Assembly (NCBI GenBank): GCA_030159075.1
Contig: BROG01000077.1
Span: forward strand, 1,077,001-1,141,000
Source: Atrina japonica
Lineage: Eukaryota > Mollusca > Bivalvia > Pterioida > Pinnidae
Length of the DNA stretch: 64,000 nt
Direction: 5' to 3'
The translations under genes and the position numbers were made by a program. The notes under the pieces were generated by a model that ran no database searches, was not told the DNA's origin, and saw only the letters and a program-made list of their open reading frames with translations. Shown here in pieces: positions 1 through 13,800 of this stretch. The first letter of the stretch is position 1, and the number at the start of each line of letters is the position of its first letter.

Positions 1-59
1 GAGTAGCATATACAATATTACAGACAGTAATATACTAACCGGTAGAACATCAAGAGGAC

Positions 60-155
60 AACAAAGATATAGAAAAAACTGGATGAATACAGACGTCTAA
101 AAAACTAGAGATGGGGTCGGGTACAATGGCAGAGTTAGCATTTCCCTACATGTAT
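60..155 (-). mobile_element. Vestige of reverse-transcriptase element 3' tail
   Basis: Bases 70-150 resemble, with many changes, the minus-strand form of the 3' tail seen clearly at 28140-28350 (run of A, GGA.GAA.ACAGACGTCT, GATGGGGTCGGGT, ATGGCAGAGTTAGCAT). It is too decayed for certainty. Confidence 0.3.
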
Positions 156-394
156 GAGATATTTCCATTTTTACATGAAAATGTCATACCTTTTCGTAAG
201 TTTATAGTGATTCATTGACATATGATAAGTGTAATATATCATGCTACAACAATAATTCATATATATGGTGGCGGTAAGTTTTTTTTTAAATTTAGAATGA
301 TGGTGTCCGATTACATTGATTTAGTTTAAACATATAGTATTACCAATGATTGGCAAAATACACAATATTAACAAATTTATCAAGCAAGGGATCT

Positions 395-585
395 GAAAAA
401 AGCAATTACATTGTACCTTATAAAAGTGACTACCTGCCATCCGCTTGAAAATTTGCGAACTCTTTCACATAATCAATTAAGGATTAAGCGGAGCTCGAAC
501 CTTTGTTGACCAGAAGTGATAGAGTGCATGTTTTAAAACGCGATGATGTTAAATTACCACGGAGGCCATTGGTAGTGAAAGTAAA
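395..585 (-). mobile_element. tRNA-headed SINE, family A, degenerate
   Basis: On the minus strand it begins with a tRNA-like head and a B-box-like GGTTCGAGCTCC after TTCTGGTCA, and continues into an AGAGTTCGCAAATTTTC segment. The same order is seen in the better copy at 6500-6760. It lies in the intron after L1 exon 13. Confidence 0.5.
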
Positions 586-908
586 TCTTTTTATACTTAT
601 TCCGACAAGGATAATGTATCTTTTGCTATGATCTTTACTAGAGTATGAATTCGTGAAATGTGATATTGGTCTGTAGTGGATGTTTTCGTTATGACATCTG
701 AGGTCATCGCTGTCCTTTCTTTATGCCAATGTTGACACTGAAGTTTATCGATACTTTTATCGTATCGATGTACTAACCCAAAACTCTATAAAATAAGTAC
801 CTTAAAAATGTACGTAACTGGCACCAAAATATAAACGTGATTTATAATACTATATGTACAAAAATGTGAAATATTTAGTAAAAAGACCCAAAATTATACC
901 CAACTGAC

Positions 909-1193
909 CTGGATTATCCGCTACGAAACGTATGACCACGTATCCTCCGTAAGGAACACTGACCGTATCTTTAAGGGGTGGATCTACCAAGTTCAATCCC
1001 GGAATATTTCCACCATGCCATTGAGGATTTGTCCACGTAGCCTCACTACATGTCGAAGTTAAACACGTGATATCCCTAGTTCCTCTTATAAACTCTCCGG
1101 TAATAGGATTGTAATCCGGGTATCCAATTTTCATGACGTGAAAATGATGTCCATGGAGATGAACCGGATGGAATAATCTAAACGGGACGGTAT
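909..1193 (-). CDS. L1 exon 13: third copper motif HPVHLHGH
   Basis: 285 bp, identical in length to L2 exon 13. FRLFHPVHLHGHHFHVMK supplies the type-1 His and two trinuclear-site His. It continues to PPLKDTVSVPYGGYVVIRF and ADNPG. The donor is CAG|GTCAGT in phase 1, so the gene must continue to the left of the window. Confidence 0.95.
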
Positions 1194-4100
1194 CTGGGTA
1201 AAAAATAGAAACTGGTCTTCACTTACGTTTATATCCTCATGCGTAATAAACATATTTCCAAGTTGATGAATGACGTAACATACAAAGAGATATTCCATTT
1301 CAAAGCGATATAAGCTGTCACAATGATAATATTGTTCTAGGACATATAAACGAGATAATATACAAAATTAAACACGTGAAACGTTATAAAAGATCTTCTT
1401 TTCTTTTATTAGAATTTAAATATTCACGTACCTTTAAAAATACGGCTGTATTTCCGTATGCAATGATCTTTCAGATATATTCTTTTGCCATATCAAATAT
1501 TCTTCGTAATTCAGTCAGGGGAGATCTCGGTCTTTTACGCGCTTAGTCTATCGGCAATCTCGGCTATTGACACAATCGGCATATGTTAAAGTCGGCCTAA
1601 TTTTATGTGTTTTTATTTACTTAAACATACAGGATGTGATTTATTATTATCACGTGATCTGCGTGCAGCATTTATTTGAATGAAACTACCAGGTCACTAA
1701 TATATTTTTTCCAATCTTAAATGTTACCCTGAAATGAATGCTGACATTGCAAGATAAAAGTAATATGACTGTAAAAACTATTCGTACTTTATGTTTTACA
1801 ATCGTGCCGCCATGCCCGATGGAGCTGAGTAGTTCCAGTTTAGATGCAATAATCATCATTAGATATAACGGGGGATTATTATGTGCGTAAAATATTTTTA
1901 AATAAAGAAAATTAGTTTTGAGGATAAGTTTATGTTTGTTTTGTTTTCTTATTTTATCAAAACAATCACCTTAAAGCTGATCATCTATTTACTGTAAAAG
2001 AGATGCCCCCGTGTAACTTTATTTCCGTAATGTAATAGCGGCAGTTATCGAGTGTTGTACGTTTTGGGATATTATTTTTACGTTTGTTTTAAAGCAACCT
2101 GCCAAGTCTAACCTCCATTTATGTTAAGTGGAAAGCAGCATTTATTTTTAAAATTTTATGTGATTAATAAAATTAATTGTTTTGTTGGCGTAGGTGCCGT
2201 CTGATGAATATATTTATGAAGTAATCTATATTCATTCAAACATTCAAAACATTTTTTCCGTTCGACATTACGATAACTGTTTAAACTACAAGGCTATTTT
2301 GATTCTTCCCTGAAAAGTAAACTTGAACTGCCCCGATACACTGTGTCAAACTACATCAGATTCCCTTAATTTAAATTGCATCTCGAATCTGAAATAAACA
2401 GAACCTGCACTAGCCGGGATGCACATTTCGATTAAATTATTTTCTTTCACTTTCTGGTATGTTTATTCTTGTTTCATTGTCAATATACTGTTTACCTGTA
2501 GACATTTATATGTCTTTGTAAATTGGCCGAATTCTCCTGCTGTCGATTAATCTGTATTTTTACTATTGGCCAAAATTCATATGTGTCAAGAATGATAAAG
2601 CCAAGAATGCGATGGGACGAATTAAAAATGGGCCTAGAAAACCAGATATACTCGAGATGTGAACAATGTCAGAAACGAATGTTTTGAAAACACGAAAAAG
2701 ACCAACTTTGCCTGATTTAGGTATGAAATGATGATGTATGAAAATAAACGCAAAGGGTGATAAAAAATAATATATTTTAATTGCAAGTCACACGTGCTTA
2801 TTGGACACTCGGTAATATTCGTAAAATTACCAAAAGTCAATTTGCAATGCTTAGAGTGATGGCGGACAAAAAAAAAACACCAAAATAATAAATAGATTAC
2901 GGGTTACGTTTGGCAAGATTGTTGCAATTATACACATGCATTTGTTATTCTAACCAACAGTTAGTTTCTTTGGGATATATATGAGATAATATATTACATA
3001 AAATGGGCATGTAAAATTTTTCACCTATACGACAGCTCTTATTGCTTTAACTGGATATTATTCTATTTGAATACTCTTACCGTTTATAAATAAAACCATT
3101 TGTATAGTATGTCGCAGATGGAGCTTAATCATATGTGTGCAGTCACACGTTTCCCGGCATGCAGCTGGATCACATGGTGTAACAATACCCGGGCCATTTA
3201 ATGATGGATATGTCTTAAGAAGAGAAAAATATATCAACATTGTGAAAAACGATCATACAGTAGATGTAAAGTAAAACATAACGAAATATAATTGACAATC
3301 AATCCCGTGTCGAAGATAAAATCGTTTCCTTTATTTACTTCCTGTTGATATTGGTAAGAAGACGATACCGACGATGTATGAAATGTTACAAAATGTCCTC
3401 TTCGCTATAGTTTTCTAATGAGGGTATGATCCTAAACAAGGGGCTCGTTTTCTAAAGAAAATAGTCGTAATCCCTAAATCAAAACTTGAGATTTTTAATC
3501 ATTCCGTGACACAATTCTTAAGGTAATTTCTACAAGTAAGATCTTGACAATGTGTGACTACTCGTTTAATTTACAGAAGATAAATTATGAAAACTTACAA
3601 CAATGATTTAAGTCTACACATTGCCTCTAAATAGTTATAAAGAGAGAACCTGATTTGGTCGCAAGTCTTAAGTAATATGTTCTTGTAAAATGGTTGCAAG
3701 TCGTTAGTATGTTTCGAAGACCGACTTTAAGACTGACGACGTTTTGCAAAACGACCCCATAGAATCAAACTTCCTGCATACAAAATGGCCGCTTTTACAA
3801 TCTGAATCACCGGATGAGGGATATATATAATGTTATTTTATGGGTTTTTTTCATTTCTACTGGAATATCATTACCCGTAGAATGCTATGACAAAGACATC
3901 GGCTATTATTGTGTAATGGTGGTAAGATTGATCGCATCTCGAATGGTCACATAATAATGGGTATAAAGAAATGAAATGCTGGTTTTCGATAAGAACAATT
4001 GATCATTTCTTAAAATTAAAATAATGTCAATGGAATTTTAACAGAGTGCAAAATAATATAAAACAAACCTGTAATGCGTTTGTTGGTTTTACAAAATGTT

Positions 4101-4794
4101 TTCCATTAATAGACGCCTCAGGACGAATAGTTGGCTCAATAGCTATGAAAATATTCATGGTGTATTACAGTTTATAGGTATTCAGAAGATTATAAATACA
4201 ATATGATGTCCTGACATAAAAAGAAAAAAATCATATCAAAAGATTTATCAGTTTAGTGCCAAGAATATGTTTCACTGGTGTGGATGCATGCATATGTAAT
4301 AAGGATTCTTAGATGCGACTATTCTGTCACAAATCTTTATTTGTGCGTTTGACGTATGCTAATGTTGTGAAACTTTACTTACATTCGAAGCAAACTAATA
4401 CACAGGACCTATGTCCCACCAAAATACCAATTACTTTCACTTCTTGTTACGAGCACTAAAATGGCTGATAATGGCAAGTGCGACAGAAAACACCAATCAA
4501 ACAAACGAAACAAAAAAAAAATAAAAAAATGCTTTGGTGGATGAACAGCCATTGACTTTTTAGTACGAGATTATACCGGGAATTGAACCCATTGAACCCA
4601 AGAACTTCCGTTTGAGACCAAGTGCGTGACCTCGAATTATTAACTGCTTCAAGGGTGTATATCAATCTGAACGCCTGGTACAGATAAAGTATTAGTTTGT
4701 TAATGTCTTCGTTTATTGATACTGGAACAGACATCATCATCATCATCATCATCATCATCATTATTATTATTATTAATATTATTATTATTATTAA

Positions 4795-4836
<42 letters not shown>

Positions 4837-7800
4837 CTGTTCTAGTCTAGTCTATTCTAGTCATAATTTCTATAAAATATAAAATGTCTTACTTGGAAAA
4901 TGAAAATTTAAGAAGAATTCCTGTAGTGGGTGAGCGGGAGAAGGAATCGGAGGAGGCAGTTTATTTAATACAGCTCGAGACGCTTTGAACGCGGAAATAG
5001 GCATACATATCACATGGTAATTAATCGGATACATCCTGAAATGAGATAATATATTTCATAAGTGGGTTTTTATTTTTGTAATTAAAATATTTGTCGTGAT
5101 ATTGATGATTATCAAATATGGATACAAATACAAATGCTTGGGGCAATCTTTTCTATCAATAAAAATCCATCAGTTGAGCTAAACTTCAAAATAGATATAG
5201 AGTTCTGAAACAAATAGTGGTATCATGCAAGGCCAAAAAATAACCAAACTGTATTATTAAATCCGTCCATGAGTGACTACTCTAAAAAGGATGACTACCG
5301 TAGATTTGAAAAGTTTCGAATTTAAATTAAGAGAGAGAGAGAGAGAGAGAGAGACAGAAAGATTTCACGTACCCAAAATTACAGTTAGCTACTACGCAAG
5401 GACTTGCTGCATTGCATATTTTACTGCCCGTTCTAGGTTCAATTGCAGGTGCTCCTTCATAGTGCAAAATACCGAATGTTTGTTTAGGTGGTATGGGAAT
5501 CTAAACATGAAAAAGGAACGATTAAAACAATATGAGTTGATGGAAAATATCAAGATAACGGCTTCCAAGTATAAATAATGTATAATTAAAGATTTTTTTA
5601 TCAATATTTTTTTAAACTCTTAATGTTGATTTGTTTTCTTTTCACAACATAAAAATATATCAAATCAAAATAACGGCAGGTTGGTTTCCTGTCCTTCGGA
5701 TGAGACAGTAAAGAACGAGGTCCCGTGTCACAGTAGGTGTCGGCACGTTAAAGAACACTCACTGTTCAATAGCTGTAAGTGCCGAGCATTGGCCAAAATT
5801 TGAACCCTTCTCCGGCATTTGGTGACGTCTCCATATGATAGAAATATTCTTGAGTGGCACGTTAAACAATAATAAACTAACAATCAAATCAAGATATATT
5901 TAAGTATTCAAAACAATAAAAAATAAGATATAAGAAAATGGTAATGTGTCCAGATACAAAACCTCCTCTGATGATCGTGTTGCTGTCGTTTTTATACGTA
6001 TCCAATAGTTATTAATCGGTGCTACTGCATGAATGAAAAAGTCCACACTTTCAGCGGGAGCAAGTATTACGGCATCTACGGTTTGTAGCTCAACTTCCAT
6101 TCCATCGAATGCTACGATATGAAGGGGATGCTAAAATAGAAATAAATAGATATAAAAAGTTTCAAAATGTTTTTTGGCAACTCGGGACCCATACATATTA
6201 AACACGTTGACCTTTTAGAAACTTCTGCTGCAATAACAATTTTAGGGACCCAATTGAGGACTAGCCTATTATTGTTCACACTAAAGCCACCTTTTCTTTG
6301 GGGTCGATTATCCTTTCCCATTATTTACAATATTTCTAAATGTGTGTGACAAAGTAGTAAATGTGAAGTCATTGAAAGGTGAATAAAAATTCATAAATCC
6401 CATCCAGTTTTTCACAACTTCCAATGCTATTTTGCAGTCTTTTAGGACAAATATAGTATCAGATCTCATTTGTTGGAGAAGATGTTGTTCTTGATACGTA
6501 AGACCTTGGTGACAGAGTGGTTAGAGCTTCGCGCTTTGAACCATGAAGTATCTTACTTCTGGTCAGTGCAAGTTTGAGTCCCACTAACACCTAAACTATT
6601 TTTTTTCGAGAAAGTTTGCGAGTTTACTTGCAGAAGGTTGGTGGTCTCTTCCCCGCCATATTGTAACCGGAATCTCTCCTCTACCATATAAAACTGGCCG
6701 CCATATTACTGAAACATTGTTGAATGTGGCGTAAAACAAAAACTAAAATAAAATCTTGATCATTTGAGAGATTATTGTGTAGGATAATCATATTTAGAAA
6801 AGAGAAAATGAAAATCATAGTTCTCAATTAGATAATCACCCAACTAGACGTATCCTTGTAAAGTAAATTAATGCTGAATTTTTGCTTCATGTGTTAAGCT
6901 GATGTTTAGTGTCGCAGGAATTCTCAATTCACTGGTAAATACTTTTATCCACATTTGACAAAACATGTGACAAAAAGTTCCTTAACGGCATTCTCACTGA
7001 AACTTACTGCATCTATAGATATTCTAAATGGATAATCCCCAGCGACATTTATGAACCGGAATCGGAAATTTCCGTGACTGAAGACAGTGTAAACCTCGAG
7101 TGGAATTTCCGGTGTTTGTGCTACATTAAGTCCGGGTACAGGATACCTTCTACCTGATTGATATTAAAATTAAAAATATATATATATATCGTGTTGTCGA
7201 CTAGATAGATAATGTTTGTGTTTGGAAATGGTAACATTCAATTTATTTGCATACTACTCAAATGGTACTTTGATTATAAAAAGGTTATTGGTTCCAATGA
7301 GGATTAGCAGATAGCTAATATCAATACCATTTGCTTCAAGAATCATCTTATTTCAATTCAAAACAGTTTCGTTAATTTTGGACAGGGATAAGATTATTCG
7401 GCATCTTCAATTCAGACTTGTTTGCGATGACTCTGTTTCACTAAGTGAAATGTTGAGTTATCTGTTCGATGGCTGTTGTTTAGACGTATGTACCAATCAT
7501 GACGAGGATTTGTTCCTCACGCATTTCATTTTAATTTGACTGTGGACTCACGGCAGGCTTGACCGGTTGACAGGAGATGCTTATTCCTGCATGGCACCTG
7601 ATCCACCTCTTGATTTCAAGAGGCGTTTGTCCATTTTTTACCAGATTTGTACCTATATCCTGGACATCCAAATATTTTATACTTTGGTATTTGATATTTT
7701 TATACTTGTACTTCTTTGTACTACAATTAGATGTGAAAGTATTTGAAAAATGGAATTTATATATACTGTAAATCCGAAACTTTCGTTGTGGTTTTAATTT

Positions 7801-10800
7801 CGTTTATTACTGAAATTTAAAGCATGACGAAATGTTTATATAAACCCTGTTAAAGTAACAGGTTCCTTTACAAACAAGTTATTTTTTTTCAACAAAATTG
7901 AATGTCAACATATTTTTAAGCAAAGAAATTGAAACCATATGAAATTATCTGATTCTACAGTAATTAAATACAGCTAAAACAACTGAAAAGAGACGTTTTT
8001 TGATTGAATATTTTTTACACTTTTCTGTAAACGTATTTATACGTTCACATTATATCCAAAATCTATTATAATGTACACTATGTGTCATTCTGTAGTATGA
8101 AAATAGATTTTAAAAATAAGGTTTAACCACTTGTGGTTTTTTTCATATGTTTGGCGATAGATAAAGTTATCCACGCCTAGGAATGATATCTAGCCGTCTA
8201 ATTTACGTAACTGTATTTATATATCAACAAAATTTAAATACTGTTCGATCACAAGGTTACAAAATTGAATAATGTGTCGCACGTCACCACAACAACCACT
8301 ACCTTTTGTACTGTTTCATCATTTTTATGATCAGTCTTATCTTTATCTTTCCAAAGTGTATACAGTTTTTCAGTTTGATTATGATGGAAGTACATAAATA
8401 TATATTTTATTGCCTTTTCCATTGAGAATAGCTGCGTTGAATAAAATTACTCCGGCATCTGTACCATCCGGTTGTTCGTCAGGTCTGTAGCATCGGTTCA
8501 CATTATATCCAAATGGTTTTCTACAAAAATACAATATTATTGTATACGACTGCATGAAGAATATTAAAGGCATCAAATAAACACGAAGTCTAGAAGTGTA
8601 ATTGTTCATCTATTTACATTAATACTGATAACGAAATATAGCTATTGACAAAAATATGTCAGAGCAATGTTGGTAAAATTGGTTCCTTTATCCTTTAAGT
8701 TTTAAACGTATTCGGATAGTATGTGCTAGAGCGCATAGAAACATTGTTGGTTCGTTCTATAGACTACATAAAACCAGAAAATGTATATTGTAGGCTGTAT
8801 AGCTATCTTTATAAAGTAACACGTGATTATCAAAATCATTATAAATCTCACCCGACTATCCAACATTTGTTAAAAATACCTGTGGTATATATGTCATATT
8901 ATTTTAATAAAATCAAGTAACTCAGGTAGGTAATTTAGCTAAATGGAGTATTCTCGTCAACAAACATGCTGACGACGTGGAATGTTACAGGTTATTTTGC
9001 CACATAAGATGGCATGGCGGAGTAACCTTTTGATGATCACGAACATTTTGCTACTCAGATTTGGTTTGACAAGCTTCCAAAAAGTTTTATTCTTCACCGG
9101 ATACTCTTGTCAGAATGTTATTATGCTATACTACCTGGGATTTAAACTCGTCGGCTATATGAATTTTACTTGATCAACACTATAAGAGAACAGTTACCTC
9201 AGGAAAAGACTATAATTGATTATACGTATATGACGTGCAAGCGTGTCGCCGTTTCATTAGTTAAATACGAGCTGTCAAGGTAGTGTAGTGTCCCCTGTAC
9301 AATGTACATTAAAAGGTGAATTTCTCGCAGGAGTATAGACTTATCACAGAGTTTGGTTTTCCGGCTATTAAACCGCAAATAGTATACACGATTGTTATTG
9401 CCTTAATTAGCCGATCTGTTCCCCTATTCATATGAACCAGGCTAAGCTTCGACCAAAGCGTATGAATCGAACAAGAAAATGTCTGCTGTAGCCTTTAATT
9501 AAACATTTGGATATATCAACGGCAATTTGCCACTTAGTAATGGCAATTTCCATATTTGTTTAAAATATGAAAATGAAAAAATGTGGTATTAAAAAGATAT
9601 TATATATTTAGTAGTTGGAAACCAGTTCAGCGAATCAATGGCATTCCCATGGAAACCATTGCGCTCCTTTATTTATACAAAGAAGACTTCATTCAGAGGT
9701 TTTTTTAATCAAAGGAATAAAATGCTAACTTTGTCGTCAATTTGGCATTTAGATATATCGACAATTAATACTGACTTTTCCATACGTAACTGAATGCGAT
9801 ATATCCTGACGAACTAGATATAACAAAAGGCCTATGGGCCACTTCGCTCACCTGAATTTTGTTGGTATTTTACCTATATGGGAACCTCAATTTACAAATT
9901 ATCATAATGCTTGGTCAATAGTATAAACTTGGAAGGGGAACCTGGATATTGTATCTTTTAAAGTTTTGTCAAAATCCCTACAGCGATTTTGAAGAACAAA
10001 CTGATAGTATGAAAAATGCCCCCTTCATTTTTGCAGGTTTAAAAAATCATAAATTTTTAAAAAAAATTAACATTCAACAAAGTACTTTCAGGAAGTATTA
10101 CTGTAACTATTTACACGTAAACACATCGAATGAATGCATCATAATGAATACATAGGGAGAAAATAATAGAAATTATACAAAAATGAATGAAAATGGCAAT
10201 GTCTAAAAAGGCGTTAAAAACGCGTCAAAAATTATTTCCCGAGTTCTACAAAATTAACAAACTTTAATAATATGTCTACGAGATCAGTCGGATGCAATTA
10301 GTTTTTCCATCTATGCAGCAGTTCTGGAAAAGATGATTTTCAAAGAGAGGTGCCCTTTAGGCCTATTTTGCCACACCAAGGATCAGGTTCAGGTGAGATA
10401 AAAAACGCAACGAAATCAAACAAACACGTTTCGGACATTTTACTTACTAAAAACACAGACATGAAATTTAGACCAACCCATACGACAAACGTCGTAAGTC
10501 TTATTGTCAACGTTCCATATTTAAGTAGTAATATGTCCTTCTCGCCTGCTTATAGTGTTGATATATCCACTGTATACCTGTATACTAGTGTCTGTCTAAC
10601 ACACAATATTTCATATGTAGAAGTAAACTATTCAGCAATAAATTGTTGTCACAATGCTATGTTTCAGAAGTAAATACAACGTAATTTCATCCTCAGTATA
10701 ATAACCTTGTTTGCAATTACTAATCAAAATTAGTCGTGGTGTTATTATTCGCTATATTCACTATGAAAGAACCTTCAAAAATCACGTGTCCGTATTACGC

Positions 10801-13800
10801 TCATTTGATATACCTACAACGGATACCGACTTCGAGCTACCACATTTATACTGGATACCTAAACTTCATAAAACCCCATATAAGCAAAGATACATAACAG
10901 GATCCAGCAAATGTTCTACCAAACCTTTATCTTTACTCCTTACCAAGATATTGACAGTCATTAAGGAGAAACTTCAACAATACTGTACAGTTGCTTATTC
11001 CAGAAGCGGTGTAAATCAGATGTGGATACTTAAAAATTCTAAACAGCTTTTAGAAAATTTGAAGGCACACAATTTTTTCTCGAATTCACAGTATCAAAAT
11101 TTATGACTTCTCTACTATTCCACACTACTATTCCACATAAAAATGAAAAGATAGACTTTTCAGCATCATAGACAACTGTTTTCTCACTAAAGGTGGTACC
11201 CGAAAATTTAAATATCTAGTAATTGGCTATCAGGATACTTATTTCGTCAAACACCACTCTGATTCTACACATAAATATACTGAAGTTGATATAAAAAAAC
11301 ATGCTGGAATTTCTAATAGACAATATATTTGTAATGTTCGGAGACGTGGTCTTTCAACAAACTATCGGCATTCCTATGGGAACCAATTGTGCTCCTTTAT
11401 TGGCCGACCTGTTCCTTTATTCATACGAAGCAGAATTCATTTAGAAACTGCTGAATCAAAAGAAGAAAAAGTTAGCGGTGTCCTTTAATTTGACATTTAG
11501 ATATATCGACGACGTTTTGTCAATTAATAATGACAATTTTCATACATATGTCAATGCGATAATCCCAACGAAAATTAAAGATACAACAGAATCAAGCACA
11601 CACGCTTTATACTTAGACATTTTACTTAAAATAAACACAGATGGGAAATTAGCAACTAAGCTATACGATAAACGCGACGATTTCGGCTTTCCCATTGTAA
11701 ATTTTCCACAAATAAGTAGTAATATCCCTCAGTCACCCGCATATGGAGTTTATATTTCACAAATAATCCGATATGCCAGGGCGTGCACAACATATGAAGA
11801 TTTAATATACAGAGGTAAACTACTCACTGACAAATTATTGACACAGGGATATCGAAAACCGCGTTTAATGTCAACGTTCCGCAAATTTTACGGTCGGTAT
11901 AATAGTCTTGTTTGCGAGTACTCTGTTTCATTAAGTGAAATGTTGAGTTGCCTTTTCGTTGGCGGTTGTTGAGACGTCTGTACCAAATGTGACGAGGATA
12001 CACTCCTCACTTGTTTCGTTGGACTTGACTGTGGACTCACGGCGGGTGTGACCGGTCGACAGGGGATGCTTACTCCTCCATGACACCTGATCCCACCTCT
12101 TGGTTTTGAGAGGTCCGTGTTTGTCCATTTTTACCGGATTTGTATCTGTTTCCTGGACATTCTATTGATTTATACTTTGGTATCTGAAATTTTTATATGT
12201 TAGTATAAGTTAATATTCCAGATCCGCGAATTCGAAAACCGCAATCGTTTCAGAAGAGAGAAAAAAGTGAAAATTACAACCGCTGTATAGTAATCACAAT
12301 AAAATTAAGAAGTCCAGATGATTTTCTGGACAAATGAATATGACACTGCGTGTGAATTTGGGAAGTTCACAATACAAAAATGGTGGTTTCCATACGATTT
12401 ATTACTACAGCATAAAAGAATGAGCTAGTGCTGATACAACAGTTACTTGGGGATAAAACGACCTTCCAGCAGTGACAATGATCCCGTGGTTTTATTGTTT
12501 TGTAAAACAAAAAGAAAGAAAGAAGCCAAAAATAAATACCCAAGATGATCGTTTCTGTCAATAGCTCATTAGGCCTCAGTCAAAACCGACCGTACTTCCA
12601 CTCTACGTGGTATGTACGCCAATGAACGCACGGGCCTTGTTCGGCCTTCTTGCGGAATTTCTAGTACGCAGACTGCCCGTTAGCATGTACGGTGAATGTT
12701 GAACATGTCCTAAAAACTCTGCGATTTTCAAATAAAGCCTTAGTCACAACCGGACTCACGGGATTTTAAATCTAGCGTCCTCTGCGTTTTTCGAAGTCGG
12801 TGAGAGTCGCGTAAAGGTCGTGGTGGCAGAAAAAAGTAACAGTCACTTCGTTAGTTTGGAGTGAGAATGTTTCACTAGACATGAATTTTTACTAGATTAA
12901 TGACAAACTATTATCATGAAAAACGTTTTGTTTAATGAATAAAGATATCATCTACCTATGTTAAACGACATAACAAAACATGGGACAGTTTAGGCTGTAT
13001 ATAAATCGTGAAGCGGAAAACGTACACTGTCCCAATTTATGGACAATATAGGTGCAGATGAGCTTTAATGTTATATTACAAATGTAATTTATGAATAAAC
13101 TGTCATTAACTTTAGTTTAATTATTTCCATAAAATTAATGGCCTATATATTTAGAAAGCATTAAAGTCTGACCCAGATTTTGTGGAGACGAGTCAACAAT
13201 AATTAATAATCCTTTGCGTTGGACATGCATGGTATTAGTTGATTTACTTATCTAAAAATAAGAAATATCAGATACCAAATTATAAATCATTTGGATGTCC
13301 AAGATATAGGTACAAATCTAGTAAAAAATGGACAAACACGGACCTCTTGAAATCAAGAGGTGGGATAAGGTGCCATGGAGGAGTAAGCATCCCCTGCCGA
13401 CCGTTCACCCCTCCGCGAGTTCACTGTCAAATTGAAATGAAATACGTGAGGAACTAATCCTTGTCATAACTGGTACAGACGTCTCAACAACCGCCATCAA
13501 ATAGGTAACTCAGTATTTCACTTAGTGAAACAAGACTATTATACCAACCGTAAAATTTGCGGAACGTTGACATCAAACGCGGTTCGATATCCCCCGTGTC
13601 AATAATTTGTCAGTAAGTAGTTTACCTTTGTATATGAAATGTTCATTTGTTGAATGTGGAATTATGTCATGGAGAAATGGGGTGTGAGGATTGAAGTTCC
13701 GGCTGCTGGTTGCCAAGGGGCTGTGCCTCAATATCAAGTTATATGCTATATAATTTGTGTTGATGATCCATTATTAGCCAATCAAAACACAGCATATAAC

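Noticed and set aside
1..908. Last (HCH) exon of laccase L1
   Set aside because: No minus-strand sequence encoding HCHxxxH or a matching acceptor was found here, so the exon must lie beyond the window.
2201..2220. Hammerhead core CTGATGA
   Set aside because: Stem II would be three A-U pairs and the second box reads GAAG, not GAAA.
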